DNA of 64,000 nucleotides, from NCBI RefSeq assembly GCF_021729845.1, contig NZ_CP063397.1:2122001-2186000 (forward strand). Reading direction: 5' to 3'. The translations under genes and the position numbers were made by a program. Of this stretch, positions 54,494 to 64,000 are shown one piece after another. Numbering within the stretch: position 1 is the stretch's first letter; each line of letters begins with the position of its first letter. The notes under the pieces are model-generated. The model saw only the letters and a list, made by a program, of their open reading frames with translations, was not told the origin of the DNA and searched no databases. The DNA is from Rhizobium sp. SL42 (GTDB taxonomy: Bacteria; Pseudomonadota; Alphaproteobacteria; Rhizobiales; Rhizobiaceae).

Positions 54494-54832
54494 GCCCGCT
54501 GACCGGATCATGTCCGCCGCGTCGGTGGCCGTGATCTATGCGGATCGGGGAAAATCCGCAAGGGTGTTTGTGAAGTTTTTTTGTTTTTTTTGATCGCAAT
54601 TGATGAGGGCATTGTGAAAAAGCCCGGAAATTCGGGACCTTCGTCCTGCGTCCCGTTGTCGCGAGGCTTGACGCTTCGAGAGGGTGGGGAAGGGGGCATT
54701 GGATAAAAATGACTTGGTCGCAGTTTTGTCTTGAAAGCTGCTTGACACTCCCAGACGAACGCCTTAGTTAGCCGCTCATCGAACGGGTTAGCCCGCTCGG
54801 CGAGGAGCGCTTTACTCCTCATCTGGAAATAC
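54494..54832. other. intergenic region between tRNA-Val and tRNA-Asp
   Basis: About 340 bases without a gene. It includes a long T-rich run (54573-54592) after an imperfect GCGGAT/ATCCGC hairpin, a promoter candidate for the tRNA-Asp pair, and GAGGAG/CTCCTC hairpin potential just before the first tRNA-Asp that could help processing. Confidence 0.5.
54742..54770 (+). promoter_or_regulatory. possible promoter of the tRNA-Asp pair
   Basis: Perfect TTGACA at 54742, then TAGTTA 17 bases later, 63 bases before the first tRNA-Asp. The -35 is the full consensus with C before it; the -10 is only partly conserved. Confidence 0.45.
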
Positions 54833-54909
54833 GCGGGTGTAGCTCAGTTGGTTAGAGTGCCGGCCTGTCACGCCGGAGGTCGCGGGTTCGAGCCCCGTCA
54901 CTCGCGCCA
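54833..54909 (+). tRNA. tRNA-Asp (anticodon GTC), copy 1
   Basis: 77-base cloverleaf with acceptor GCGGGTG/CACTCGC (one G-U pair), anticodon stem CCGGC/GCCGG around CTGTCAC (anticodon GTC), and encoded CCA. Confidence 0.97.
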
Positions 54910-54982
54910 TTCCCAGAAAAAGCAAAAGCAGGGCAGTCACTTGATTGCCGAGGAGATCGGATATCATTGGTATCCAAAATGC

Positions 54983-55059
54983 GCGGGTGTAGCTCAGTTG
55001 GTTAGAGTGCCGGCCTGTCACGCCGGAGGTCGCGGGTTCGAGCCCCGTCACTCGCGCCA
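54983..55059 (+). tRNA. tRNA-Asp (anticodon GTC), copy 2
   Basis: Identical over all 77 bases to the copy at 54833, separated from it by a 73-base spacer of unrelated sequence. Probably transcribed together with the first copy. Confidence 0.97.
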
Positions 55060-55288
55060 CTCCTCCTCTTTCCAGAATTAAATTTGTTTTCAAACATATC
55101 TAAAGCGGATTTCGCGCGACACCCATTTTACCCGCTGGTAAGGTGTGGTCGGGTATCGGGTGAAAAGGCTTTGGTTGGACTTGCGCTGACCGACAGGCTG
55201 CGCTAACCACGGCTCGTTACAACTCTCTTTCGGCTTGTCGGCTCCGCCCCAGATGCTTCCCGGCATTAGAGACAAGCAGGGTGATATG

Positions 55289-55654
55289 ATGACTGAACTT
55301 CTCAGTTCCTACCTTCCGATCGCCATCTTCATCGGTATAGCCCTCGTCATCGGCCTGGCGCTCTTGATTGCGCCTTTTGCCGTTGCCTACAAGGCGCCTG
55401 ATTCGGAGAAGCTCTCGGCCTATGAATGTGGCTTCAACGCCTTCGACGATGCGCGCATGAAGTTCGACATCCGCTTCTATCTGGTGTCGATCCTCTTCAT
55501 CATCTTCGATCTCGAAGTGGCCTTCCTGTTTCCCTGGGCTGTTTCGTTCAGCGAGATCGGTTGGTTCGGCCTGTGGTCGATGATGGCCTTCCTCTTTGTT
55601 CTCACCATCGGCTTTATCTATGAATGGAAGAAGGGGGCGCTCGAATGGGAGTGA
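55289..55654 (+). CDS. nuoA: NADH-quinone oxidoreductase subunit A
   Basis: Small membrane-arm subunit of complex I. The 121-residue protein has three hydrophobic segments and the conserved loop [20 protein letters not shown] between TM1 and TM2. First gene of the nuo operon; it overlaps nuoB by ten bases. ATG 55286 immediately upstream is an equally possible start; CAGGGTGAT precedes both. Confidence 0.96.
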   Translation: MTELLSSYLPIAIFIGIALVIGLALLIAPFAVAYKAPDSEKLSAYECGFNAFDDARMKFDIRFYLVSILFIIFDLEVAFLFPWAVSFSEIGWFGLWSMMAFLFVLTIGFIYEWKKGALEWE

Positions 55655-56223
55655 TCCAGTCCAACACGCTGGTCGCCCAGCAGCCCAAGGGCATTATTGA
55701 CCCCAACACCGGCAAGCCTATCGGCAGCGATGATGCCTTCTTCGGCGAGATCAACAACGAGCTCGCCGACAAGGGTTTTCTGGTCACTTCGACCGACGAG
55801 CTGATCAACTGGGCCCGCACCGGGTCGCTGATGTGGATGACCTTCGGTCTCGCCTGCTGCGCCGTGGAGATGATGCAGCTGTCGATGCCGCGTTACGACG
55901 TCGAGCGCTTCGGTTTCGCACCGCGCGCCTCGCCGCGACAGTCCGACGTGATGATCGTCGCCGGCACGCTGACCAACAAGATGGCGCCTGCGCTCCGCAA
56001 GGTCTATGACCAGATGCCGGAGCCGCGTTACGTCATCTCCATGGGCTCGTGTGCCAATGGCGGCGGCTATTATCACTATTCCTATTCCGTCGTTCGCGGC
56101 TGCGACCGTGTCGTGCCGGTCGATATCTATGTGCCGGGCTGTCCCCCCACGGCAGAAGCGCTTCTTTACGGGGTGCTGCTGCTGCAGAAGAAGATCCGGC
56201 GCACCGGAACGATCGAGCGGTAA
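55645..56223 (+). CDS. nuoB: NADH-quinone oxidoreductase subunit B
   Basis: Peripheral-arm subunit that holds cluster N2, the last iron-sulfur cluster before quinone. The four ligands are present: the paired cysteines in [11 protein letters not shown], Cys in [15 protein letters not shown] and Cys in [14 protein letters not shown]. The 192-residue length is typical. It starts inside the end of nuoA (ten-base overlap). Confidence 0.98.
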   Translation: MGVIQSNTLVAQQPKGIIDPNTGKPIGSDDAFFGEINNELADKGFLVTSTDELINWARTGSLMWMTFGLACCAVEMMQLSMPRYDVERFGFAPRASPRQSDVMIVAGTLTNKMAPALRKVYDQMPEPRYVISMGSCANGGGYYHYSYSVVRGCDRVVPVDIYVPGCPPTAEALLYGVLLLQKKIRRTGTIER

Positions 56224-56240
56224 GGCGAAGGGACGAGACA

Positions 56241-56843
56241 ATGACTGAAGCCTTGAACGAGCTGGCATCCTATCTCAAGGAAATGCGCGGCGCGCTGATC
56301 GCGACGAGCGAAATCACCTATGGTGAACTGACATTGACCGCCAAGGCGGAGGATATCATTCCGCTGCTGACCTTCCTGCGGGATGACGTCCAGTGCGGTT
56401 TCGTCAATCTGATCGATATCTGCGGCGTTGACTATCCGAAGCGCGAAGACCGTTTCGACGTGGTCTATCACCTGCTGTCGCCGCGCCAGAACCTGCGCAT
56501 CCGCATCAAGGTTGCCACCGGTGAATTCAAGCCGGTTCCTTCGGCCTGTCCCGTGTTTCCCGGCGCTGACTGGTTCGAGCGCGAGACCTGGGACATGTAC
56601 GGTATCCTGTTTACCGACCATCCGGACCTGCGCCGCATCCTCACCGACTACGGTTTCGAGGGGCACCCGCTGCGCAAGGACTTCCCGACAACGGGCTTCG
56701 TCGAGGTTCGCTACGACGACAACGCCAAGCGCGTCGTCTATGAGCCGGTCGAGCTCAAGCAGGAATTCCGGAATTTCGACTTTCTCTCGCCCTGGGAGGG
56801 CACGGATTACGTGCTGCCCGGCGATGAGAAGGCAGCCAAGTAA
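56241..56843 (+). CDS. nuoC: NADH-quinone oxidoreductase subunit C
   Basis: Peripheral-arm structural subunit (30-kDa type), separate here and not fused to NuoD. The 200-residue protein has [20 protein letters not shown] and [19 protein letters not shown], the family signature. AAGGGACGAGACA precedes the ATG. nuoD starts 17 bases later. Confidence 0.97.
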   Translation: MTEALNELASYLKEMRGALIATSEITYGELTLTAKAEDIIPLLTFLRDDVQCGFVNLIDICGVDYPKREDRFDVVYHLLSPRQNLRIRIKVATGEFKPVPSACPVFPGADWFERETWDMYGILFTDHPDLRRILTDYGFEGHPLRKDFPTTGFVEVRYDDNAKRVVYEPVELKQEFRNFDFLSPWEGTDYVLPGDEKAAK

Positions 56844-56860
56844 GCGGAAGGTTTGGGGCT

Positions 56861-58051
56861 ATGACAGAACACAACGTCCGCAACTTCAACATCAACTTCG
56901 GTCCGCAGCATCCGGCGGCGCACGGGGTCTTGCGTCTCGTGCTCGAGCTCGACGGTGAAATCGTCGAGCGCGTCGATCCGCATATCGGCCTGCTGCACCG
57001 CGGCACCGAAAAACTGATCGAGACCAAGACCTATCTCCAGGCGCTGCCTTATTTCGATCGTCTCGACTATGTCGCGCCGATGAACCAGGAGCACGCCTAT
57101 TCGATGGCGGTCGAGAAGTTGCTCGGTCTGCAGATCCCGATCCGTGGTCAGCTGATCCGCGTTCTCTATTCGGAAATCGGCCGTATCCTGTCGCATCTCC
57201 TGAACGTCACCACGCAGGCGATGGACGTTGGTGCGCTGACGCCGCCGCTCTGGGGCTTCGAGGAGCGCGAAAAGCTGATGGTGTTCTACGAGCGCGCCTG
57301 TGGCGCCCGTATGCATTCGGCCTACATCCGTCCGGGCGGCGTGCACCAGGACCTGCCGCATGAACTGGTCGAGGATATCGGCAAGTGGTGCGATCCCTTC
57401 CTGAAGACTGTCGATGATATCGACGACCTTTTGACCGGCAACCGTATCTTCAAGCAGCGTAACGTCGATATCGGTGTCGTTACGCTGGATGATTGCTGGG
57501 CCTGGGGCTTCTCGGGCGTCATGGTCCGCGGTTCCGGCGCGGCCTGGGACCTGCGCAAGTCGCAACCCTACGAATGTTACGCCGATCTCGACTTCGACCT
57601 GATGGTCGGCAAGAATGGCGACTGCTACGATCGATATCTCATCCGCATGTTCGAGATGCGTGAGTCGGTGAAGATCATGAAGCAATGCGTCAATCGTCTG
57701 CTTGGCGACGCCAGGACCGGGCCGATCTCGGCGCTGGATGGTAAGGTCGTTCCGCCGAAGCGTGGCGAGATGAAGAGGTCGATGGAAGCGCTGATCCATC
57801 ACTTCAAGCTCTATACCGAAGGCTACCATGTGCCTGAGGGTGAGGTTTATGCTGCCGTTGAAGCGCCCAAGGGCGAATTTGGCGTCTATCTCGTCTCCGA
57901 TGGCACCAACAAGCCCTACCGCTGCAAGATCCGCGCCCCGGGCTATGCCCATCTACAGGCGATGGATTTCATTTGCCGCGGCCACCAGCTGGCGGACGTG
58001 TCCGCCATTCTGGGTTCGCTGGACATCGTGTTCGGGGAAGTTGACCGCTGA
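56861..58051 (+). CDS. nuoD: NADH-quinone oxidoreductase subunit D
   Basis: 49-kDa-type subunit that forms the quinone-binding pocket with NuoB. The N-terminal signature [20 protein letters not shown] and the block [14 protein letters not shown] are present; length 396 is standard. Its stop codon overlaps by one base the start of a small exported-protein gene. Confidence 0.98.
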   Translation: MTEHNVRNFNINFGPQHPAAHGVLRLVLELDGEIVERVDPHIGLLHRGTEKLIETKTYLQALPYFDRLDYVAPMNQEHAYSMAVEKLLGLQIPIRGQLIRVLYSEIGRILSHLLNVTTQAMDVGALTPPLWGFEEREKLMVFYERACGARMHSAYIRPGGVHQDLPHELVEDIGKWCDPFLKTVDDIDDLLTGNRIFKQRNVDIGVVTLDDCWAWGFSGVMVRGSGAAWDLRKSQPYECYADLDFDLMVGKNGDCYDRYLIRMFEMRESVKIMKQCVNRLLGDARTGPISALDGKVVPPKRGEMKRSMEALIHHFKLYTEGYHVPEGEVYAAVEAPKGEFGVYLVSDGTNKPYRCKIRAPGYAHLQAMDFICRGHQLADVSAILGSLDIVFGEVDR

Positions 58052-58293
58052 TGCTGAAAATCCTCGTCGCGATCGCTGCTTTTGTCTGTGCCACCGTTGC
58101 GGTGGCGCAGGAAAGCGACGTGACGGCGAGCAGGTCATCGCTATCGATGGCCAATCTCATCAAGCAGGGATATGAGATCAAGAGCTCGTCCTGGACCGGC
58201 TCGAAGCTGTTCGTATTTCTGCAGAAAGATAAGTCGGCCTATGCCTGCGAATTTGCCAATGTGGCGAATACGCGGTGTGGTTCCATAAACTGA
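58051..58293 (+). CDS. small exported protein in the nuo operon
   Basis: An 80-residue protein with a signal peptide ([20 protein letters not shown], cleaved after VAVA) and a 60-residue mature part ending in a cysteine pair (YACEF, TRCGS) that could form a disulfide. The start ATG shares one base with the nuoD stop (TGATG), so translation is coupled to a complex I subunit. nuoE follows after 18 bases. I recognise no domain; a similar small gene occurs at this place in some rhizobia as far as I recall. Confidence 0.75.
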   Translation: MLKILVAIAAFVCATVAVAQESDVTASRSSLSMANLIKQGYEIKSSSWTGSKLFVFLQKDKSAYACEFANVANTRCGSIN

Positions 58294-58311
58294 TACAAGG
58301 CGTGAGGAAGT

Positions 58312-59421
58312 ATGTCCGTTCGTCGACTAGCCGAAGAGCAATTTCAGCCGGCAGGCTTTTCCTTCAATGCGGAAAATGCCGTTTGGGCTGAAGCCACCAT
58401 CCGCAAATATCCGGAAGGCCGCCAGCAATCGGCGGTGATCCCGCTGTTGATGCGGGCGCAGGAGCAGGATGGCTGGGTGACGAAGGCGGCGATCGAATTC
58501 GTCGCCCAGAAGCTCGACATGCCGTATATCCGGGTGCTGGAGGTCGCGACCTTCTACACCCAGTTCCAGCTGCGCCCGATCGGCACCCGCGCCCATATAC
58601 AGGTCTGTGGCACCACGCCGTGCATGCTGCGCGGCGCCGAGGACCTGATCAAGGTCTGCAAGTCGAAGATCCATCACGATCCTCTCGAAGTGAATGAATC
58701 GGGAACGCTGTCGTGGGAAGAAGTCGAGTGTCAGGGCGCCTGCGTCAACGCACCGATGATCATGATCTTCAAGGATAGCTACGAAGACCTGACGCCGACC
58801 CAGCTCGAGCACATCATCGACCGTTTTGAGGCAGGCAAGGGTTCCGACATCAAGCCGGGCCCGCAGATCGACCGTATTTTCTCCGCCGCCGCAGGTGGTC
58901 CGACCGCGCTGATCGAGCCGATCGAACCGATCCGCTTCCAGGATACGCCCGCCGCTGCTGCGCCGGCCCCGGCTGCTGCTGCCCCGGTAACGCCTTCGAA
59001 TGCCGCAAAGCCGGTCACCGATGCGCCGGAGACCGACCAGAAGCTCAAGACACCGGCGACCGACAAAAAGGCCGCCGCTGAAAACATCAAGGTCAAGGGC
59101 GACAACGCCGATACGGCGCGGTCCGAAAAGCCTTCGCTGGAGGACAAGAACCGTCCGGCCGGTATCGAGAAGCCGGACGCCGTTGATGATCTCAAGATGA
59201 TCTCCGGCGTTGGCCCGAAGATCGAGGCCACTCTGAATGGTCTTGGCATCTACAAGTTCGAGCAGATTTCCAAGTGGAAGAAGGCCGAGCGCGAATGGGT
59301 CGATACCTACCTGAAGTTCTCCGGTCGCATCGAGCGTGACGACTGGGTCAAGCAGGCCAAGGCCCTCGCCAAAGGTGGCGAAGCCGAATACATCAAAGTC
59401 TTCGGCAAGAAGCCGCGCTGA
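58312..59421 (+). CDS. nuoE: NADH-quinone oxidoreductase subunit E with C-terminal extension
   Basis: 24-kDa-type subunit carrying the [2Fe-2S] cluster N1a, with cysteine ligands in VCGTTPCMLRG and ECQGACVNAP. The thioredoxin-like core ends near residue 200. It is followed by an Ala/Pro/Lys-rich linker and a C-terminal domain from about residue 290 (DAVDDLKMISGVGPKIEATL to SGRIERDDWVKQAKALAKGG), of helix-hairpin-helix type. The total of 369 residues is about twice the E. coli protein. The same domain occurs at the end of the protein encoded at 60762. Confidence 0.95.
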   Translation: MSVRRLAEEQFQPAGFSFNAENAVWAEATIRKYPEGRQQSAVIPLLMRAQEQDGWVTKAAIEFVAQKLDMPYIRVLEVATFYTQFQLRPIGTRAHIQVCGTTPCMLRGAEDLIKVCKSKIHHDPLEVNESGTLSWEEVECQGACVNAPMIMIFKDSYEDLTPTQLEHIIDRFEAGKGSDIKPGPQIDRIFSAAAGGPTALIEPIEPIRFQDTPAAAAPAPAAAAPVTPSNAAKPVTDAPETDQKLKTPATDKKAAAENIKVKGDNADTARSEKPSLEDKNRPAGIEKPDAVDDLKMISGVGPKIEATLNGLGIYKFEQISKWKKAEREWVDTYLKFSGRIERDDWVKQAKALAKGGEAEYIKVFGKKPR

Positions 59422-59434
59422 GAGGTAAAGAGAT

Positions 59435-60739
59435 ATGTTGAAGGATCAGGATCGCATCTTTACCAATATCTATGGCCTCAAGGACAAGTCCCTGAAGGGT
59501 GCCATGGCGCGTGGCCACTGGGATGGCACCAAGCAGATCCTCGAAAAGGGTCGTGACTGGATCATCAACGAGGTCAAGAATTCGGGTCTGCGCGGCCGTG
59601 GCGGCGCGGGCTTCCCGACGGGTCTCAAGTGGTCCTTCATGCCGAAGGAATCCGACGGCCGCCCGCATTACCTCGTCGTCAATGCCGACGAATCCGAGCC
59701 CGGCACTTGCAAGGACCGCGACATCCTGCGTCACGATCCGCATACGCTGATCGAAGGCTGCGTGATTGCGTCCTTCGCCATGGGCGCCAACGCCGCCTAC
59801 ATCTATGTGCGTGGCGAGTTCATGCGCGAGCGTGAGGCTCTGCAGGCCGCGATCGACGAGTGCTACGACGCAGGCCTCCTCGGCAAGAACAACAAGCTCG
59901 GCTACGACATCGACATCTATGTCCATCACGGCGCCGGCGCCTATATCTGCGGCGAGGAAACAGCCCTTCTCGAAAGCCTCGAAGGCAAGAAGGGCCAGCC
60001 GCGCCTGAAGCCCCCGTTCCCGGCGAACATGGGTCTCTATGGCTGCCCGACCACGGTCAACAACGTCGAGTCGATCGCGGTCACCCCGACAATCCTGCGC
60101 CGTGGCGCCGGCTGGTTCTCGTCCTTCGGCCGTCCGAACAATGTCGGCACCAAACTGTTCATGATCTCCGGCCACGTCAACCGTCCTTGCACGGTTGAGG
60201 AAAGCATGGGCATCACCTTCCGCGAAATGATCGAGAAGCATGCCGGCGGCATCCGTGGCGGCTGGGACAATCTGCTCGCGGTCATCCCGGGCGGCGCATC
60301 CTGCCCGGTCGTCAAGGCTGAGGACATGATGGATGTTGTTCTGGACTTCGACGGTCTGCGCGAGGTGAAGTCCTCCTTCGGCACCGGCGGCATGATCGTC
60401 ATGGACAAGTCCACCGACATCATCAAGGCCATCTGGCGCATCTCGGCTTTCTTCAAGCACGAGAGCTGCGGCCAGTGCACGCCGTGCCGTGAAGGCACCG
60501 GCTGGATGATGCGCGTCATGGAGCGCATGGTGAAGGGCAATGCCCAGAAGCGCGAAATCGACATGCTGTTCCAGGTGACCAAGCAGATCGAGGGCCACAC
60601 CATCTGTGCGCTCGGCGATGCGGCTGCCTGGCCGATCCAGGGCCTGATCCGGAACTTCCGTCCCGAGATCGAAGCCCGTATCGATCAGTATACCCGCAAC
60701 GCGATCGCACATGGCGTCGTCATGGAAGCGGCCGAGTAA
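59435..60739 (+). CDS. nuoF: NADH-quinone oxidoreductase subunit F
   Basis: NADH- and FMN-binding entry subunit of complex I. The Gly-rich NADH/FMN loop [17 protein letters not shown], the block [19 protein letters not shown] and the N3 [4Fe-4S] ligands [12 protein letters not shown] plus a later Cys (HTICALGD) are intact. 434 residues, standard. It starts 13 bases after nuoE. Confidence 0.98.
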   Translation: MLKDQDRIFTNIYGLKDKSLKGAMARGHWDGTKQILEKGRDWIINEVKNSGLRGRGGAGFPTGLKWSFMPKESDGRPHYLVVNADESEPGTCKDRDILRHDPHTLIEGCVIASFAMGANAAYIYVRGEFMREREALQAAIDECYDAGLLGKNNKLGYDIDIYVHHGAGAYICGEETALLESLEGKKGQPRLKPPFPANMGLYGCPTTVNNVESIAVTPTILRRGAGWFSSFGRPNNVGTKLFMISGHVNRPCTVEESMGITFREMIEKHAGGIRGGWDNLLAVIPGGASCPVVKAEDMMDVVLDFDGLREVKSSFGTGGMIVMDKSTDIIKAIWRISAFFKHESCGQCTPCREGTGWMMRVMERMVKGNAQKREIDMLFQVTKQIEGHTICALGDAAAWPIQGLIRNFRPEIEARIDQYTRNAIAHGVVMEAAE

Positions 60740-60761
60740 GGCAAACGAAGGGTCTTGGGCT

Positions 60762-61451
60762 ATGGTCAGCGGTTCTGACAAGACGGGAGAAGGCAAACCG
60801 GTTGATCCGGTCGATGCCGCTCGTCTGGCAGAAGCGCTGAACCCGCTGATGAGCAATCCGGCAGCCGCCATGGCGGCAGCCACTGCGATCGGTTTCGGAC
60901 TTGCAACGCATATGACCAGTCTTTTCCTCGGCTCCCTTCAAGGGGTGATGGATGCGTCCGGCAAGCTTGCGCGCAAGATCGAGGACGACCGCAAGCTGTC
61001 GGAAGTCTCGGGGCGAGACGCCTCGACAGAGGTGACCAAGGCTGCGTCGGCTCAGGCGGAGGTCAACGCCAAGGCAAAGGCGGACGCGGCTCCGGTCAAG
61101 GCTGCGAAGCGCGTTGTGGCCAAGCCGGCGCCATCCAGGTCCGTTGCGGTGAAGACGCCGGTCGCCAAGGTTTCGGCTGGCGAAAAGCCGGCTCAAGCAC
61201 CGGTTGCAAAGCCTCGCGCAAAGGCCTCGGGCAAGGCCGACGATCTGAAAAAGATCGAGGGTATTGGTCCGAAGCTCGAGCAGGTGCTGAACGGCAGAGG
61301 CATCAGCCGTTTTGCGCAGATCGCGGAACTCGGTGACGAGGCGCTTGTGACCTTGGACAAGGATATTGGTCTCGATGGCCGCGTGCTACGGGACGACTGG
61401 GCGGGGCAGGCCCGCCGTCTGACGGGCGGCAAGGTCCGCTCAGGCAAGTAA
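60762..61451 (+). CDS. nuo-operon protein with NuoE-like C-terminal HhH domain
   Basis: A 229-residue protein between nuoF and nuoG. The N-terminal part has a hydrophobic Ala/Gly-rich stretch (NPAAAMAAATAIGFGLATHM) of the kind seen in phasin-like helices. A long Ala/Lys/Pro-rich linker follows, then a domain from about residue 170 (ADDLKKIEGIGPKLEQVLNG to LDGRVLRDDWAGQARRLTGG) clearly similar to the end of NuoE. It is not a standard complex I subunit; a role as a Rhizobiales-specific accessory or assembly factor is inference. AAGGG precedes the ATG. Confidence 0.8.
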   Translation: MVSGSDKTGEGKPVDPVDAARLAEALNPLMSNPAAAMAAATAIGFGLATHMTSLFLGSLQGVMDASGKLARKIEDDRKLSEVSGRDASTEVTKAASAQAEVNAKAKADAAPVKAAKRVVAKPAPSRSVAVKTPVAKVSAGEKPAQAPVAKPRAKASGKADDLKKIEGIGPKLEQVLNGRGISRFAQIAELGDEALVTLDKDIGLDGRVLRDDWAGQARRLTGGKVRSGK

Positions 61452-61595
61452 GTTTACGGTCGGACCGCGCAGCGGCGCTGTGTCTGGCTGCAGGAAATGA
61501 ACGGGCGAGGGCGCTGCATCTGCGGATCGGCGCCGAGCCAGTCGGAGCGAAAACTCCGGCAAAGTGCGCGGTGCGCGTGAGGCAGGAAGGCGAAT

Positions 61596-63677
61596 ATGGC
61601 AAAGCTGAAGATCGACGGCAAAGAGATCGAGGTTCCGGATCATTTCACGCTGTTGCAGGCGTGTGAGGAAGCCGGCGCTGAAGTCCCGCGCTTTTGTTTC
61701 CATGAACGGCTGTCGGTCGCCGGCAATTGCCGGATGTGCCTTGTCGAGGTGAAGGGTGGACCGCCGAAGCCGGCAGCCTCCTGCGCCATGGGCGTACGCG
61801 ACATCCGCGGTGGCCCGAACGGCGAACTGGCGGAAGTCTTCACCAACACGCCGATGGTCAAGAAGGCCCGCGAAGGCGTGATGGAATTCCTGCTGATCAA
61901 CCATCCGCTGGATTGCCCGATCTGCGACCAGGGTGGCGAATGCGACCTGCAGGACCAGGCCATGGCCTTTGGTATCGATAGCTCGCGCTACACCGAAAAC
62001 AAGCGCGCCGTCGAAGACAAGTATATCGGCCCGCTGGTCAAGACGGTGATGAACCGCTGCATTCACTGCACCCGTTGCGTCCGCTTCACCACCGAAGTCG
62101 CCGGCATTGCCGAGCTCGGCCTGATCGGCCGAGGCGAAGACGCTGAAATCACCACCTATCTCGAGCAGGCGATGACGTCGGAGCTGCAGGGCAACGTCGT
62201 TGACCTCTGCCCGGTCGGCGCGCTGACCTCGAAGCCCTTCGCCTTCACCGCCCGTCCGTGGGAACTTGGCAAGACTGAATCCATCGACGTGATGGATGCA
62301 CTCGGTTCGGCTATTCGCGTCGATACCCGTGGCCGTGAAGTCATGCGCGTGATGCCGCGCGTCAACGAGCAGGTCAACGAAGAGTGGATCTCCGACAAGA
62401 GCCGCTTCATCTGGGACGGCCTTAAGACCCAGCGTCTCGACCGTCCTTATGTGAAGAAGGACGGCCGTCTTCAGCCGGCAAGCTGGGCGGAAGCCTTTGC
62501 TGCGGTCAAGTCGGCTGTAGCTGCAACGACTGCCGACAAGATCGGTGCTGTTGCCGGCGACCTGGCTTCCGTTGAAGAAATGTTTGCACTGAAGTCGCTG
62601 CTTGCCTCGCTCGGTTCGGCCAATACCGACTGTCGCCAGGATGGGACGGCACTCGATCCGTCGCGCGGCCGCTCCAGCTATATCTTCAATTCCGGCATCG
62701 AAGGCATCGAGGCTGCAGACGCGATCCTCATCGTTGGCGCCAATCCGCGCTACGAAGCCTCCGTTCTCAATGCGCGCATCCGCAAGCGCTGGCGCCGTGG
62801 TGGCCTGCCAATCGCCGTGATCGGCGAAGCCGGCGATCTGCGCTATCCGTATGAATATCTGGGTGCAGGCACAGAGACGCTGTCCGATCTGGTTTCCGGC
62901 AAGAACAGCTTTGTCGAAAAGCTGACCGCGGCCAAGAACCCGCTGATCATCATCGGCCAGGGCGCATTGATCGGTGCCGAAGGGGCCGCCGTTCTTGCCA
63001 ATGCCGCAAAACTGGCAAATGCCGTTGGTGCACTGACCGAAGAGTGGAACGGTTTTTCCGTCCTGCACACGGCAGCGGCCCGTGTCGGCGGCCTCGATCT
63101 CGGCTTCGTGCCCGGTGAGGGCGGTGTTGCCGCAGGCGCCATGCTGTCCTCGCTCGATGTTGTCTTCCTGCTCGGCGCCGACGAACTCGACTTCTCGGCC
63201 AAGACCGCCAAATGCGTCGTCTATATCGGCAGCCACGGCGACAATGGCGCGCATCATGCAGACATCATCCTGCCGGGCGCGACCTATACCGAAAAGTCTG
63301 GAACCTGGGTGAATACCGAAGGCCGTGTCCAGATCGGCAATCGCGCTGGCTTCGCGCCGGGCGAGGCACGCGAGGACTGGGCCGTCCTGCGTGCGCTTTC
63401 CGATGTGCTCGGCAAGAAGCTGCCGTTCGATTCGCTGTCGCAACTGCGCGTGAAGCTCTATGAGGCCTACCCGCATTTCGCTGCGATCGACGAAGTCGCG
63501 CCGGGCTCTACGGCTGATATTGCTGCGCTGGCGAAAAAAGCCGGGAAGATGGGCAAGTCTGTGTTTGCGTCGCCGATCAAAGACTTCTATTTGACGAACC
63601 CGATCGCGCGCGCTTCGGCCGTCATGGCCGAGTGCTCGGCATTGGCCCGCAACAATTTCAAGGCTGCGGCAGAGTAA
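61596..63677 (+). CDS. nuoG: NADH-quinone oxidoreductase subunit G
   Basis: 75-kDa-type iron-sulfur subunit. The N-terminal [2Fe-2S] site ([15 protein letters not shown]), the His/Cys3 cluster ([17 protein letters not shown]) and the N4 site ([12 protein letters not shown]) are in order; the large C-terminal part is the molybdopterin-oxidoreductase-like fold without catalytic function. 693 residues is normal. About 140 bases separate it from the preceding gene, with GGAAGGCGAAT before the ATG. nuoH starts 12 bases after the stop. Confidence 0.98.
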   Translation: MAKLKIDGKEIEVPDHFTLLQACEEAGAEVPRFCFHERLSVAGNCRMCLVEVKGGPPKPAASCAMGVRDIRGGPNGELAEVFTNTPMVKKAREGVMEFLLINHPLDCPICDQGGECDLQDQAMAFGIDSSRYTENKRAVEDKYIGPLVKTVMNRCIHCTRCVRFTTEVAGIAELGLIGRGEDAEITTYLEQAMTSELQGNVVDLCPVGALTSKPFAFTARPWELGKTESIDVMDALGSAIRVDTRGREVMRVMPRVNEQVNEEWISDKSRFIWDGLKTQRLDRPYVKKDGRLQPASWAEAFAAVKSAVAATTADKIGAVAGDLASVEEMFALKSLLASLGSANTDCRQDGTALDPSRGRSSYIFNSGIEGIEAADAILIVGANPRYEASVLNARIRKRWRRGGLPIAVIGEAGDLRYPYEYLGAGTETLSDLVSGKNSFVEKLTAAKNPLIIIGQGALIGAEGAAVLANAAKLANAVGALTEEWNGFSVLHTAAARVGGLDLGFVPGEGGVAAGAMLSSLDVVFLLGADELDFSAKTAKCVVYIGSHGDNGAHHADIILPGATYTEKSGTWVNTEGRVQIGNRAGFAPGEAREDWAVLRALSDVLGKKLPFDSLSQLRVKLYEAYPHFAAIDEVAPGSTADIAALAKKAGKMGKSVFASPIKDFYLTNPIARASAVMAECSALARNNFKAAAE

Positions 63678-63689
63678 GGGCAGGGGACC

Positions 63690-64000
63690 ATGGATAATTT
63701 CGTTTCCACATATGTGTGGCCCGCGGCCATCATGATCGGTCAGTCGCTTCTGCTTCTGGTCTGCCTTCTCGTCTTCATCGCCTATATCCTTCTCGCAGAC
63801 CGCAAGATCTGGGCAGCCGTCCAGTTGCGTCGCGGCCCGAACGTCGTTGGTCCCTGGGGTCTCTTCCAGTCCTTCGCCGACCTTCTGAAGTTCGTCTTCA
63901 AGGAGCCGGTCATTCCGGCCGGTGCCAACAAGGGCGTCTTCCTTCTGGCACCTCTCGTTGCCGTGACGCTGGCGCTCGCTACCTGGGCCGTGGTGCCGGT
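63690..64000 (+). CDS. nuoH: NADH-quinone oxidoreductase subunit H (partial)
   Basis: Membrane subunit that links the quinone site to the proton-pumping arm. Only the first 103 residues lie in the window. TM1 ([20 protein letters not shown]) is followed by the highly conserved loop [20 protein letters not shown] and [24 protein letters not shown] precedes the ATG. The remaining nuo genes (I to N) are expected beyond the edge. Confidence 0.96.
   Translation, partial: MDNFVSTYVWPAAIMIGQSLLLLVCLLVFIAYILLADRKIWAAVQLRRGPNVVGPWGLFQSFADLLKFVFKEPVIPAGANKGVFLLAPLVAVTLALATWAVVP

Noticed and set aside
54812..55093. Protein with repeated ARVTGLEPATSGVTGRHSNQ
   Set aside because: Antisense translation of the two tRNA-Asp genes, a frequent database artefact; the repeat reflects the tRNA duplication.
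61440..63476. 678-codon antisense frame opposite nuoG, with similar ones opposite clpX, nuoF, nuoD and hppA
   Set aside because: All are shadows of highly biased real genes; none has a credible start or protein family resemblance.

Overview
This looks like a chromosomal segment of a member of the Rhizobiaceae (Agrobacterium/Rhizobium/Allorhizobium-like alphaproteobacterium). The GC content is high, the genes are densely packed on both strands, and several blocks are in an order familiar from Agrobacterium and Rhizobium chromosomes: glyA-nrdR-ribD-ribH-nusB, hppA, bamE/CBP3/yceD-plsX-fabH-ihfA-merR, clpP-clpX-lon-hup and nuoA-H. Marker traits are a CBP3-type ubiquinol-cytochrome c chaperone, a K+-independent H+-pyrophosphatase and a NuoE carrying a long C-terminal extension. 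I see no insertion sequences, prophage, CRISPR array or rRNA genes. The placement is by recognition of families, not by a database search.

Layout. 0-8.4 kb: glycine/folate metabolism (glyA), ribonucleotide reductase control (nrdR), riboflavin synthesis (ribD, ribH), nusB, a 12-TM transporter and the proton-pumping pyrophosphatase hppA. 8.4-14.2 kb: bamE, CBP3 chaperone, yceD, plsX, fabH, ihfA, a MerR regulator, a secreted Cys-containing protein and tRNA-Pro(GGG). 14.3-16 kb: an esterase and two small genes. 16-24.3 kb: a polysaccharide synthesis and export cluster resembling the Agrobacterium unipolar polysaccharide (upp) locus: Wzy-like polymerase/ligase, initiating sugar-phosphate transferase, GT4 transferase, short Wza-like lipoprotein, Wzc-like protein with a decayed kinase domain, and a GNAT/CelD-type protein. 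24.3-29 kb: DUF2842, heme A synthase, argC, agmatinase, and the rplM-rpsI ribosomal operon. 29-38.2 kb: accessory small enzymes (VOC, two CoA-binding paralogues, DUF6455, metY, cupin, GST with divergent WYL regulator, P450, diguanylate cyclase). 38.4-44.1 kb: the protein quality-control block clpP-clpX-lon followed by hup. 44.2-53.5 kb: FMN riboswitch plus EamA transporter (probable ribN), a phytase/esterase-like exported protein, aldo/keto reductase, a membrane protein, an MFS symporter, a GntR regulator and an M24 peptidase. 53.6-55.1 kb: NYN-domain protein and three tRNAs (Val-TAC, two identical Asp-GTC). 55.3-64 kb: the respiratory complex I operon nuoABCD-(small secreted protein)-nuoE-F-(HhH-domain protein)-nuoG-nuoH, cut by the window edge.

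Main points of interest. (1) The ribD-ribH cluster has no riboflavin synthase gene between its members, while a complete FMN riboswitch 40 kb away precedes a RibN-type riboflavin importer whose Shine-Dalgarno can be masked by a small hairpin. (2) Two proteins of the nuo operon share one C-terminal helix-hairpin-helix-like domain, and a tiny exported protein is coupled to nuoD. (3) FNR/FixK-type boxes precede a DUF6455 gene with a cysteine cluster and lie between DUF2842 and ctaA. (4) The Wzc-like protein of the polysaccharide cluster has lost its Walker motifs. (5) A 25-residue membrane microprotein is encoded at 2914-2991. (6) Palindromic or repeated sites precede the VOC, esterase, WYL/GST, phytase-like and NYN genes.
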